A model generated the notes under the pieces. It was not told where the DNA came from, ran no database searches, and saw only the letters and a program-made list of their open reading frames with translations. Below, one piece after another: positions 8,165-14,729 of a DNA stretch of 31,040 nucleotides. The stretch comes from Coriobacteriaceae bacterium (GTDB lineage: Bacteria; Actinomycetota; Coriobacteriia; Coriobacteriales; UMGS124). The position numbers and the translations under genes are program-made. The stretch lies in the NCBI GenBank assembly GCA_019420325.1, contig JAHZHK010000026.1:1-31040 (forward strand), read 5' to 3'. The first letter of the stretch is position 1. Each line of letters begins with the position of its first letter.

Positions 8165-8913
8165 TCTTCTTCCTCAGTCTTTTCTTCCTGGTCTTTCATG
8201 TTGTCCGGGGAAGTTCCATGGCATCGTGCATAGCGCTGTGCCAAATCGATAGGTGCGCACGTGTGCCAGTTGTAATGTAGCGACAGATATCGCAAAGACA
8301 GCACGATTGCGGCGCTTACCAGGGCGGCCCAATCCTTCACCATGTGATTTGTGACAAGCAGGCAATAGACAAGTGCGCCTGCCAGGGAGCAGACGGCATA
8401 GAAGTTGCTTGCTCGAAAGATGGCAGGTACTCGCCCTACGATGACATCGCGGATGACGCCTCCACCTACAGCCGTGAGTACTCCCAAAACTATGCCTGCA
8501 GAAATGCCATATCCGGCAACGAGCGCTTTGTCTGCGCCTGAAACGGTGAACAAGGCCACGCTTACGATATCGAAGAAGGCAATGGGCTTTTCAAAACGCT
8601 GAATGAGGCTTGAAAAGAAAAAGGCAAGAAAGGCGACGACAATGCAGCAAAGCATTGCCTGGGGATAGTCGAGCATGTAGACGCCCTGATCGGAGAGGAT
8701 CATGTCGCGTATCAAACCGCCGCCCAGCGAACTGGCCGCGGCCAGAACGCACACTCCGATAAGATCCATGCGCATGTTGCATGCGGTAAGGGCGCCTGAC
8801 ACTGCACCGGCAAGGACGGCGCCAAACTCCAACGCTATAGGGAAGCTCACACTAGCCGCACTCGGGTCACCGAGCGTGAACAGAGAGCAGAAAAAGGATT
8901 GCAGCACATCCAT
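8161..8913 (-). CDS. TRIC/UPF0126 family membrane channel protein
   Basis: A 250-residue polytopic protein with about seven hydrophobic segments. The glycine-rich family motif occurs twice, GGGLIRD at 64-70 and GGGVIRD at 150-156, one per three-helix repeat, as is typical of the UPF0126/TRIC family. Bacterial TRIC proteins form homotrimeric monovalent cation channels; older annotation ties some to glycine uptake. The C-terminal 40 residues are hydrophilic and end in an acidic run (EEKTEEED), probably a cytoplasmic tail. CGAGGAGACAC precedes the ATG on the minus strand. It converges on the foldase lipoprotein. The exact substrate cannot be read from the sequence. Confidence 0.88.
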   Translation of the reverse strand: MDVLQSFFCSLFTLGDPSAASVSFPIALEFGAVLAGAVSGALTACNMRMDLIGVCVLAAASSLGGGLIRDMILSDQGVYMLDYPQAMLCCIVVAFLAFFFSSLIQRFEKPIAFFDIVSVALFTVSGADKALVAGYGISAGIVLGVLTAVGGGVIRDVIVGRVPAIFRASNFYAVCSLAGALVYCLLVTNHMVKDWAALVSAAIVLSLRYLSLHYNWHTCAPIDLAQRYARCHGTSPDNMKDQEEKTEEED

Positions 8914-8998
8914 AGTGTCTCCTCGTGAAGATGATGCGCTGGATTGTACGCTTATCTGTGGTGACTAAGTGATGAGGCGAGGGATTTGTGCAAAGAAC

Positions 8999-9026
8999 TG
9001 GACGCGAACGGAGAAATGCGTATACT
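8999..9026 (+). promoter_or_regulatory. Promoter of the tRNA-Ser pair
   Basis: TGGACG (8999-9004) and TATACT (9021-9026) are separated by 16 bases. The predicted start falls about 7 bases before tRNA-Ser(GGA). The -10 box is near consensus; the -35 box matches in four of six positions. Confidence 0.55.
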
Positions 9027-9040
9027 TGAACCTCGCTTAC

Positions 9041-9131
9041 GGAGGGCTGTCCGAGTGGCCGAAGGAGCACGATTGGAAATCGTGTAGGCGGCAAAACCGT
9101 CTCTAGGGTTCAAATCCCTAGCCCTCCGCCA
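9041..9131 (+). tRNA. tRNA-Ser (GGA)
   Basis: The acceptor GGAGGGC (9041-9047) pairs with GCCCTCC (9121-9127), followed by discriminator G and an encoded CCA. The anticodon stem CACGA/TCGTG holds the loop TTGGAAA with anticodon GGA at 9075-9077. The long variable arm, with GGCGG and CCGTC, is the class II feature expected for serine. Confidence 0.97.
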
Positions 9132-9140
9132 GAACTTTCT

Positions 9141-9174
9141 CGGGGCGTCGATCATATTGGTCGCGCCCCGTTTT
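9141..9174 (+). terminator. Terminator-like hairpin between the two tRNA-Ser genes
   Basis: CGGGGCG (9141-9147) pairs with CGCCCCG (9164-9170). An inner CGATC/GGTCG helix extends it across one bulged T, and TTTT follows. It starts 10 bases after the first CCA and ends 9 bases before the second tRNA, repeating the arrangement of the tRNA-Ile/tRNA-Ala pair. Confidence 0.75.
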
Positions 9175-9182
9175 CCATCCTT

Positions 9183-9275
9183 GGAGGGATGGCAGAGTGG
9201 TTGAATGCGGCGGTCTCGAAAACCGTTTAGCCAGTGTCCCTGGCTACGAGGGTTCGAATCCCTCTCCCTCCGCCA
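9183..9275 (+). tRNA. tRNA-Ser (CGA)
   Basis: The acceptor GGAGGGA (9183-9189) pairs with TCCCTCC (9265-9271), followed by discriminator G and an encoded CCA. The anticodon loop CTCGAAA carries CGA at 9217-9219. The long variable arm contains TAGCCAGTGTCCCTGGCTA, the class II mark of serine tRNAs. Confidence 0.97.
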
Positions 9276-9286
9276 GATAGATTTTT

Positions 9287-9309
9287 AAAGCGCCGCATGG
9301 CGCTTTTTT
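9287..9309 (+). terminator. Terminator after tRNA-Ser (CGA)
   Basis: AAAGCGCC (9287-9294) pairs with GGCGCTTT (9299-9306) around a GCAT loop and runs on in T residues. It ends the serine tRNA unit about 55 bases before the next gene. Confidence 0.85.
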
Positions 9310-9362
9310 TGTATACTAAGGGCTTTGTGCAGCTACAACATGACGAGAAAGTGAGCAACGCC

Positions 9363-9926
9363 ATGGATCAAGTGACCCTTCAGATTTCCGACAACGCCCA
9401 GCAGGCGCTCAACTTTGCCTTCAACGAGGCTCAACAGCGCCTCAATACCATGGGGCAGTTCGATCCGTTCACCGTGACGGTTGTCGATGAGGGCGTCGAG
9501 GTCAACGACCACCCCGCATCCTCTCCGGAGGGCGTGCGCGAGAGCGTGAAGATGCTCGTTGCCCAGGACATGCCTGAGGCATATGTGCTGTGCTACGACG
9601 GCGACGTCGAGACTGATGACGGCACGCTTGACTGCATCGTGGCTGAGGTCGCCGATCGCGGAAGCGCCGACGCTTACATTCTCGTGCTGCTTTACACCAA
9701 GGATGCCGAAGGCTTCACGTTCGAGGCCGACTTTGTCTATGCCGGTCCTGCCCCCACGCTCTATCCCGCCGGTACGAAGCCGATCGTCAGCGGTTTGGTT
9801 GCGTTGCAGCGCGAGGAAGGCGTTGCAGCCGACGGGGCACCTGTGGATTCCGACGCCGACAAGGCCGAGGAGCCTGAATCTGGCGACCAGGTTGTTGAGC
9901 CTGCAGCTGAGGATTGCGCCGAGTAA
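9363..9926 (+). CDS. Uncharacterised acidic protein, possible paralogue of the 2988-3461 product
   Basis: The 187-residue start at ATG 9363 is chosen because upstream in-frame codons read through the tRNA-Ser gene; a GTG at 9351 with weak GAGAAA upstream is an alternative. There is no signal peptide or membrane segment. Residues about 1-150 look like a compact alpha/beta domain. The last 35 residues are a low-complexity acidic tail rich in Glu, Asp, Ala and Pro, probably disordered. The block 'YVLCYDGDVETDDG', 'CIVAEVADRG', 'AYILVLLYT' parallels one in the protein encoded before typA. No known family is recognised and the flanking genes (tRNA, rpsF operon) give no functional clue beyond a possible housekeeping role. 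Confidence 0.75.
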   Translation: MDQVTLQISDNAQQALNFAFNEAQQRLNTMGQFDPFTVTVVDEGVEVNDHPASSPEGVRESVKMLVAQDMPEAYVLCYDGDVETDDGTLDCIVAEVADRGSADAYILVLLYTKDAEGFTFEADFVYAGPAPTLYPAGTKPIVSGLVALQREEGVAADGAPVDSDADKAEEPESGDQVVEPAAEDCAE

Positions 9927-9949
9927 ATTCTCTTTGTCATATGTTTGAC

Positions 9950-9990
9950 GCATGCGGCCCGACTGGAGTTATTCCAGTCGGGCCGCATGC
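9950..9990. repeat. 18-bp perfect inverted repeat without T tract
   Basis: Bases 9950-9967 and 9973-9990 are exact reverse complements around a 5-base loop, and the arms are GC-rich. No T run follows on either strand. It lies 23 bases after the stop of the upstream gene and may be a tail-less terminator or a protein-binding site. Confidence 0.85.
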
Positions 9991-10159
9991 ATATGGGCTT
10001 GAACATGGCACGAGGAAGTCCAGCCGTAATGTTTTGTGACGTACATGACGCATTTCCTGTCATGGGCATTACAAGAAGTCACGGCGAAATAATGCTAGGT
10101 TTTGCTTGCGCAGACGATTATGGATGGCAAGTTATGGATATGCAGCGCAGGTAGAAAAT

Positions 10160-10165
10160 TATACT
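10160..10165 (+). promoter_or_regulatory. Candidate -10 box of the rpsF operon
   Basis: TATACT at 10160-10165 lies in an AT-richer stretch and would start a leader of about 100 bases before rpsF. No good -35 box is seen at the usual distance, so this is only a candidate. Confidence 0.4.
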
Positions 10166-10212
10166 GGACTACTTGCATGGTTGCGGGGTATCCTTAACCG
10201 CTGTCATTCCCT

Positions 10213-10244
10213 GCTTCGGACACAGCCTTCACGAGATCCGAAGC
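10213..10244 (+). promoter_or_regulatory. rpsF leader hairpin, possible S6:S18 autoregulatory site
   Basis: GCTTCGGA (10213-10220) pairs perfectly with TCCGAAGC (10237-10244) around a 16-base loop. It lies in the predicted leader 26 bases before rpsF. rpsF leaders in many bacteria carry a structured element bound by the S6:S18 complex. The position fits, but I cannot confirm the conserved core. Confidence 0.35.
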
Positions 10245-10270
10245 CACTTTAGCCCAGAGGAGGTGACACC

Positions 10271-10561
10271 ATGAAGGCTTATGAACTGCTGTTCTTTGTG
10301 AACCCGTCTCTTGATGACGAGGCTCGCGCCGGTGTGATGAAGAGGATCGATTCCACTATCGTTGAGAACGGTGGTGCTGTCGAATCCGTCGAGGATTGGG
10401 GTAAGCGCAAGCTCGCTTACACCATCGACAAGCTCACCGAGGGCGACTACACCCTGATCAACTTCCAGCTCGATCCTGCCTGCATCGCAGAGCTTGACCG
10501 CGTTCTCGGCATTCTGGACGGCGTTGTCCGTTCCATGATCGTCCGTCGCGCGGAGGCTTAA
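10271..10561 (+). CDS. rpsF: 30S ribosomal protein bS6
   Basis: A 96-residue protein with the standard bS6 pattern: N-terminal 'YELLFFVNPSLDDEA', the middle 'DWGKRKLAYTIDK' and 'GDYTLINFQLDP', and the end 'VVRSMIVRR'. It binds the platform of the 30S subunit together with S18, which is encoded two genes downstream. AGAGGAGGTGA just before the ATG is a near-perfect ribosome site. The gene heads the conserved rpsF-ssb-rpsR order. The ssb gene follows after 60 bases that contain a palindrome. Confidence 0.98.
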   Translation: MKAYELLFFVNPSLDDEARAGVMKRIDSTIVENGGAVESVEDWGKRKLAYTIDKLTEGDYTLINFQLDPACIAELDRVLGILDGVVRSMIVRRAEA

Positions 10562-10574
10562 TGTGATTCGGGTT

Positions 10575-10592
10575 TGTCGCCCTAGGGCGACA
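10575..10592. repeat. 18-base perfect palindrome between rpsF and ssb
   Basis: TGTCGCCCTAGGGCGACA reads the same on both strands. In RNA it can form a 7-bp stem with a CTAG loop. No T run follows. It may stabilise or process the mRNA between rpsF and ssb, or be a DNA-binding site. Confidence 0.8.
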
Positions 10593-10621
10593 TTCCCGGC
10601 GATGTAAGGAGTGTGGACGGT

Positions 10622-11107
10622 ATGGCAAACATCAACAGGGTCATTATCTCTGGCAGGCTTACCCGCGATCCGGAGCTTCGGCAGACCGCCGGCGGCACGC
10701 CGGTCCTGGGTATGGGCGTGGCAGTCAACGATCGTCGACGCAACGTTCAAACTGGCCAGTGGGAAGACTACACCAACTTCATCGATTGCACCATGTTCGG
10801 CGCTCGCGCCGAATCGCTGTCGCGCATTCTTACTAAAGGTATGCTCGTCTGCATTGAAGGTCGCCTTCGTTGGAGTCAGTGGGAGCGCGACGGCCAAAAG
10901 CGCAGCAAAATCGAGGTTATCGTTGATGAGCTCGAGTTGCCTAGCCGCGGTCAGGGTGCTCAGGACGGCGGAGCCCCTCAGGCTTACGCACCTGCGCCCC
11001 AGCAGTCGTATTCTTCCTCGTATGCCCCTGCTCCGCAGCAGCAATATGCCGCTCCTGCAGCTATGCCGCCCGCAGACCAGATTTATGACGAGGAGATTCC
11101 GTTTTAG
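10622..11107 (+). CDS. ssb: Single-stranded DNA-binding protein
   Basis: A 161-residue SSB. The start at 10622 is chosen because TAAGGAG (10605-10611) is 10 bases upstream; an in-frame GTG at 10613 is too close to it. Residues 1-105 form the OB fold with 'NRVIISGRLTRDPELR', 'TNFIDCTMFGARAE' and 'VCIEGRLRW'. Residues about 110-150 are a flexible linker rich in Gln, Pro, Ala and Tyr. The acidic tip ends in DEEIPF, the segment that recruits replication and repair partners. The protein acts as a tetramer on single-stranded DNA. It lies in the classic place between rpsF and rpsR. Confidence 0.98.
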   Translation: MANINRVIISGRLTRDPELRQTAGGTPVLGMGVAVNDRRRNVQTGQWEDYTNFIDCTMFGARAESLSRILTKGMLVCIEGRLRWSQWERDGQKRSKIEVIVDELELPSRGQGAQDGGAPQAYAPAPQQSYSSSYAPAPQQQYAAPAAMPPADQIYDEEIPF

Positions 11108-11159
11108 GAATCCCCAGCCCATTTCACTTCGGATTTAGCGTAAAGGAGGTCAAGCCACC

Positions 11160-11420
11160 ATGGCCAACGATTTTCAGCGTCAGCCTCGCAAGAAGTATTG
11201 CCAGCTTTGCAAGGACGAGGTCGAGTTCATCGACTACAAGGATGTGGCTCTTCTTCGCAAGTATATGACCGATCGCGGCAAGATTAAGCCCCGTCGTGTC
11301 ACCGGTGCTTGCAGGCAGCATCAGCACGAGATGGCTGTTGCCATCAAGCGTGCCCGCGTCATGGCCCTCGTGCCCTACACCGTCACGGTTGTCAGCGGCA
11401 GCAGGGATCGTCGAGGCTAA
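11160..11420 (+). CDS. rpsR: 30S ribosomal protein bS18 (zinc-type)
   Basis: An 86-residue S18 with 'IDYKDVALLRKYMTDRGKI' and 'PRRVTGACRQHQ', the core of the family. Cys14 and Cys17 (CQLC) plus a later Cys and His near residues 51-54 fit the C+ form of S18, which binds zinc. In some actinobacteria zinc-free paralogues replace this form under zinc shortage; none is seen in this window. It partners S6 on the 30S platform. AAAGGAGGT precedes the ATG by 9 bases. DUF2232 follows after 11 bases. Confidence 0.98.
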   Translation: MANDFQRQPRKKYCQLCKDEVEFIDYKDVALLRKYMTDRGKIKPRRVTGACRQHQHEMAVAIKRARVMALVPYTVTVVSGSRDRRG

Positions 11421-11431
11421 AGAGGCATGCC

Positions 11432-12430
11432 ATGGACGAGACGCACGCTTCACCTGAGTCTCTCGTTGAGTCGCCAGGAAAGCAGCACCGTCCCGCCCAG
11501 CCCGTGTTTGAGTTCTTTCTTTGCGTCATTGGCTCTCTCGGCACGATAGTTCTTCCTGGTGTGAGCACTGCACTTATGGTCTTCGGAGCATGGTTGCTTG
11601 CTCGAAAGGAAGAAGGTCGCGCCCTTTGGGCTATCGCAGGATGTCTTGGACCGGGTATCGCCCTTTCCTTCGCGACGTGGGATTATGCATCGCTCGTCTT
11701 GCCCTGTGCTCTCGCCGCCTTGGCAATTGCCTTGCTTTTGCCTGGGCGCGTGAGCGTCACTTCGATCGTTTGCCTCATCGCGGTTCTAACCGCGTTGCTC
11801 ATCGGGGCAGATGCTTCGCTTCTGATGTTGCAGGGTGAGAATTTTGCGGCTTATGTCCAAGCGCTGCTCGAAGAGCTTCGCCAGGTCATGACCGCATCTC
11901 TGCCGACGGGAACATCCTCGGTGTCAGTTTCTGCCACTGTTGATTCTACCGTCGAGCTTCTGGGGAGGACCTGGCCCCTTATCTATGTGATGAGGGCCAT
12001 ATCCATCGTGCTCTTGGGGTCTTTGGGTCTCATCGTTGCACGACGGGACTCCTACCAGAGAGTCAGTGGGGCGTTCAAACGCTTCGATGTGCCGCTTTGG
12101 CTCGTCGCTGTGTTTATCGTCGCATTGGCTTGTCTGGCAGGATGGGTCATGGCCGCCGGGGTGCCTGAAGGTGTGGGGGTTGTTGCCCTCAACATCATCT
12201 TGTGTCTACGCTTGGTCTTTTTCCTCCAGGGGTTTGCCGTGATGTTGAGCCTTATGGACTCGCATGGTTGGGGAGCGGTTCCCCGCGTACTGGTTATCTC
12301 GGCAGCTTTACTTGTCGAGATGAGCCTGTCCGTCGTGTGCGTCCTGGGACTTGTCGACGTTTGGGCCAACTTTCGCAAGTTGGTCCGTACAGGGCGGTCT
12401 GGGCGCCACAGCTGCGGCGAAGGTGAGTAA
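11432..12430 (+). CDS. DUF2232 (YybS-like) multi-spanning membrane protein
   Basis: A 332-residue protein; the start at 11432 is supported by AAAGAGG 6 bases upstream. After about 25 polar residues there are around eight hydrophobic segments, for example 'GSLGTIVLPGVSTALMVF', 'ALAALAIALLLPG' and 'FIVALACLAGWVMAAGV'. The pattern, length and place between rpsR and rplI match the DUF2232/YybS family, which is found at this site in many Gram-positive bacteria. Its biochemical role is not established; the fold resembles substrate-binding subunits of membrane transporters. The C-terminus is short and basic. Family assignment rests partly on gene order. Confidence 0.75.
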   Translation: MDETHASPESLVESPGKQHRPAQPVFEFFLCVIGSLGTIVLPGVSTALMVFGAWLLARKEEGRALWAIAGCLGPGIALSFATWDYASLVLPCALAALAIALLLPGRVSVTSIVCLIAVLTALLIGADASLLMLQGENFAAYVQALLEELRQVMTASLPTGTSSVSVSATVDSTVELLGRTWPLIYVMRAISIVLLGSLGLIVARRDSYQRVSGAFKRFDVPLWLVAVFIVALACLAGWVMAAGVPEGVGVVALNIILCLRLVFFLQGFAVMLSLMDSHGWGAVPRVLVISAALLVEMSLSVVCVLGLVDVWANFRKLVRTGRSGRHSCGEGE

Positions 12431-12439
12431 ACTGGCTGA

Positions 12440-12461
12440 AGGCCCTGCTTCGAGCAGGCCT
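12440..12461 (+). other. Short hairpin before rplI
   Basis: AGGCCCTGCT (12440-12449) pairs with AGCAGGCCT (12453-12461) with one bulged C. It sits between the DUF2232 stop and the rplI ribosome site. There is no T run, so it is more likely a leader or processing element than a terminator. Confidence 0.35.
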
Positions 12462-12481
12462 CAACGTGAGGAGTACTAACA

Positions 12482-13012
12482 ATGAAGGTTATTCTCTTGG
12501 GCGAGCTCAAGGGGAAGGGTGGCGAGGGCGACGTCATCGACGTTGCCGACGGTTTCGCCAACAACTGGCTCTTCCCTCAGAAGATCGCTATCAAGGCTAC
12601 TGAGGGCAACCTCAAGCAGCTCGAGCAGAAGCGCAACAACATCGCCAAGCGCGAGGTTGTTCGTATCGCTGAGGCCAACGAGAAGGCTGCTGAGCTCGAG
12701 GGCAAGTCTGTCCGCATCGAGGTCCGTCTGGGCGACGAGGGCCAGCTCTTCGGTTCTGTCACCGCTGCCCAGGTCTCCGAGGCTCTCCAGGCCCAGTGCG
12801 GCCTCGAGGTTGACCGTCACCGTATCGACCTGCGCCCCATCAAGGAGGCTGGTTCGCACACGGCTGTCATCTCGCTGTATCGCGACATCGTCGCCAACAT
12901 CGAGGTTCTGGTCAACAACGCCGCTGGTTTCGCTGCCATCGACGCTGCTGCTGCTGAGGCCAAGGCCGCTGAGGCTGAGGTCGAGGCTGCCGAGGAGTCT
13001 GACGCCGAGTAA
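12482..13012 (+). CDS. rplI: 50S ribosomal protein bL9
   Basis: A 176-residue L9. The N-terminal RNA-binding domain shows 'MKVILLGELKGKGGEGDVIDVADGFANN' (residues 1-28, read in two parts: 1-14 and 15-28) and 'NWLFPQKIAIKAT'. A long connecting helix with 'LKQLEQKRNNI' follows, then the C-terminal domain with 'LFGSVTAAQVSEAL'. The last 25 residues are an Ala/Glu-rich acidic extension that makes the protein longer than the usual 148-150 residues. GAGGAG at 12468-12473 is the ribosome site. A strong terminator follows, so the rpsF unit probably ends here and dnaB uses its own promoter. Confidence 0.97.
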   Translation: MKVILLGELKGKGGEGDVIDVADGFANNWLFPQKIAIKATEGNLKQLEQKRNNIAKREVVRIAEANEKAAELEGKSVRIEVRLGDEGQLFGSVTAAQVSEALQAQCGLEVDRHRIDLRPIKEAGSHTAVISLYRDIVANIEVLVNNAAGFAAIDAAAAEAKAAEAEVEAAEESDAE

Positions 13013-13041
13013 ATCGGCTCTGCTCTGCGCATAGCTTTGAC

Positions 13042-13074
13042 AAAGGGACGCCGACGTGTCGGTGTCCCTTTTTT
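13042..13074 (+). terminator. Terminator after rplI
   Basis: AAAGGGAC (13042-13049) pairs with GTCCCTTT (13064-13071), extended inward by GCCGAC/GTCGGT, and followed by further T residues. It lies 29 bases after the rplI stop. Confidence 0.9.
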
Positions 13075-13196
13075 CATGCGCGACCACAGATAGGGGTCCC
13101 AGCCCCCCATTTCATGATTACAATCAGATGTTTGCACGCGGTATGTGTCGCTGGCATACGATGTGGCATTACGAACAGTTTGGAGGAGCTGCTTCG

Positions 13197-14579
13197 ATGG
13201 ATATTAACGAGAACGATCCGCGCCTTACAGGTGGAAACCCGCTCCCGCAAAGTCCCGAAGCTGAAGCCGCCGTCCTTGCTGCTGCGATTCTGTCGGCCGA
13301 AGTTACGCCGGAGCTGGCATTTAAGCTTCAGGTCGACGATTTCTATCGCCCTTCAAACCGCACGGTCTTCGCAGCCATTCTCGAGCTGCACCGTCGTGAC
13401 ATCCCCATCGACCAGGTCTCTCTTACCGAGTACCTTGCCGCATCAGGTGACCTTGCCCGAGTGGGAGGCCCCGCGTTCATTGTTGACCTTGCAAACAACT
13501 CCTTTGCCTTGGTCAACTGGCGTCATCATGCCGACATCGTCAAGCGCGACGCCATTCTGCGTAGGCTCATCGCCGCGTCGACCTCCATCACGGCGCTTGC
13601 GTTTGATGCGCCTCCCGATGACATTGAAGACATTGTGCGTCAGTCTGAAGAGCTCCTGCTCACCGTTACTGATAAACAGGTATCTTCGAATGCCCGTCCC
13701 TTGGGCGACTTCGTGCAAGAGGCATACGCCGAGATTGAGGAAATCGCGCTTAACCGCGGCCATACCGCCGGCGTCGCAACAGGCTTTGACTTGCTCGACA
13801 AGGTGTTGATGGGCATGCGACCCGGCTCACTCAATGTCGTTGGCGCTCGACCCGGTGTTGGTAAGACCTCGTTTGCTCTTTCGCTTGCCCTCAACGCGGC
13901 CAAAGCGGGCGTCAGCGTACTCTTCTTCTCGCTCGAGATGAGCGGTTCTGAGATTGCGACCCGTCTGATCTGTTCGGAGGCTGCCGTCTCAAACGAGGAT
14001 GTGCGTTCCGGTAACGTCCCCGACGAGATGTGGCCGGCCATCTTTGAGGCGTCCGAGCGCCTCAACAACATCGATATGACCATCGACGATACGGCCGGCA
14101 CCAACGTCATCGAGATTCGCACTAAGGCACGCCGTTTGCTGCACGGCAAGGACCATGGTCTCATCATCGTTGACTACCTACAGCTCATCGAGCCTGTCGG
14201 TCGCAACAAAAACGACTCCATGTCTACCGCCGTGGGTGAGATTTCCCGTGCCCTCAAGGTTCTGGCCAAGGACCTCAAGGTTCCCGTCATTGCTCTGTCG
14301 CAGCTTAACCGCGAGGTCGACAAGCGCCCCGACAAGCGACCGGTCCTGGCGGACCTGCGTGAGTCCGGCGCAATCGAGCAGGACGCCGACACGGTCATGT
14401 TCCTCGACCGTTCCCTTTCCGAGGAAGAGGCGGCCGACGAGCGTCATGAAAGGCCACCTCTGGGCACTGCCAACGTCATCGTTGCAAAGAACCGTGCAGG
14501 TCGCTCGGGCGTGACGGTGCCACTTGCGTTCATCGCCGACCGTACCGCGTTTCGCAACCTGGCCCTCCACGAGGGGTAA
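13197..14579 (+). CDS. dnaB: Replicative DNA helicase
   Basis: A 460-residue hexameric helicase that unwinds DNA at the replication fork. The start at 13197 is supported by GGAGG at 13182-13186; earlier in-frame codons read through the rplI terminator. The N-terminal domain starts with 'PQSPEAEAAVLAAAI' and 'RPSNRTVFAAI'. The RecA-like C-terminal domain has Walker A GARPGVGKT (216-224), 'VLFFSLEMSG', the Walker B region 'LIIVDYLQLIEP' and the arginine-finger region 'RESGAIEQDAD'. No intein is present, unlike in some actinobacterial DnaB proteins. Position after rplI is the conserved order. Confidence 0.97.
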   Translation: MDINENDPRLTGGNPLPQSPEAEAAVLAAAILSAEVTPELAFKLQVDDFYRPSNRTVFAAILELHRRDIPIDQVSLTEYLAASGDLARVGGPAFIVDLANNSFALVNWRHHADIVKRDAILRRLIAASTSITALAFDAPPDDIEDIVRQSEELLLTVTDKQVSSNARPLGDFVQEAYAEIEEIALNRGHTAGVATGFDLLDKVLMGMRPGSLNVVGARPGVGKTSFALSLALNAAKAGVSVLFFSLEMSGSEIATRLICSEAAVSNEDVRSGNVPDEMWPAIFEASERLNNIDMTIDDTAGTNVIEIRTKARRLLHGKDHGLIIVDYLQLIEPVGRNKNDSMSTAVGEISRALKVLAKDLKVPVIALSQLNREVDKRPDKRPVLADLRESGAIEQDADTVMFLDRSLSEEEAADERHERPPLGTANVIVAKNRAGRSGVTVPLAFIADRTAFRNLALHEG

Positions 14580-14661
14580 CCTAACGTGGGCAAGCGGTAT
14601 TGAGCTTGCGCATAGATTGCGCCGACGCACGCCCTGCCCATTGTTGGGGCGCCTGCGCGGT

Positions 14662-14667
14662 TATAAT
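14662..14667 (+). promoter_or_regulatory. -10 box of the purA unit
   Basis: TATAAT at 14662-14667 is the perfect consensus. TTGTTG at 14641-14646 lies 15 bases upstream, slightly short for a -35 box. The predicted leader is about 55 bases. It would drive purA, purD and perhaps the next two genes. Confidence 0.55.
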
Positions 14668-14729
14668 CTTTTCGTCTGTATGTCGGCCGAGGTGCGCATG
14701 TGCCCGGCCTTGATGCGAAAAGAGCAACC

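Larger units (their letters stand above)
9927..10270 (+). other. 344-base gene-free regulatory stretch before rpsF
   Basis: From left to right it contains an 18-bp perfect inverted repeat (9950-9990), nested and alternative inverted repeats (10026-10082), an AT-richer zone, a candidate -10 box (10160-10165), a leader hairpin (10213-10244) and the rpsF ribosome site. No convincing gene is seen; a 41-codon reading frame at 10029-10154 is discussed among the rejected items. Confidence 0.7.

Noticed and set aside
9234..9362. An upstream start for the 9363-9926 protein
   Set aside because: The extra 43 codons read through tRNA-Ser(CGA) and its terminator, so they cannot be coding in a natural mRNA.
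10029..10154. A 41-codon plus-strand reading frame with GAGGAAG upstream
   Set aside because: It overlaps the nested inverted repeats and would need a promoter upstream of the rpsF one. The product has no recognisable features. It could be a leader peptide, but support is too thin to list as a gene.
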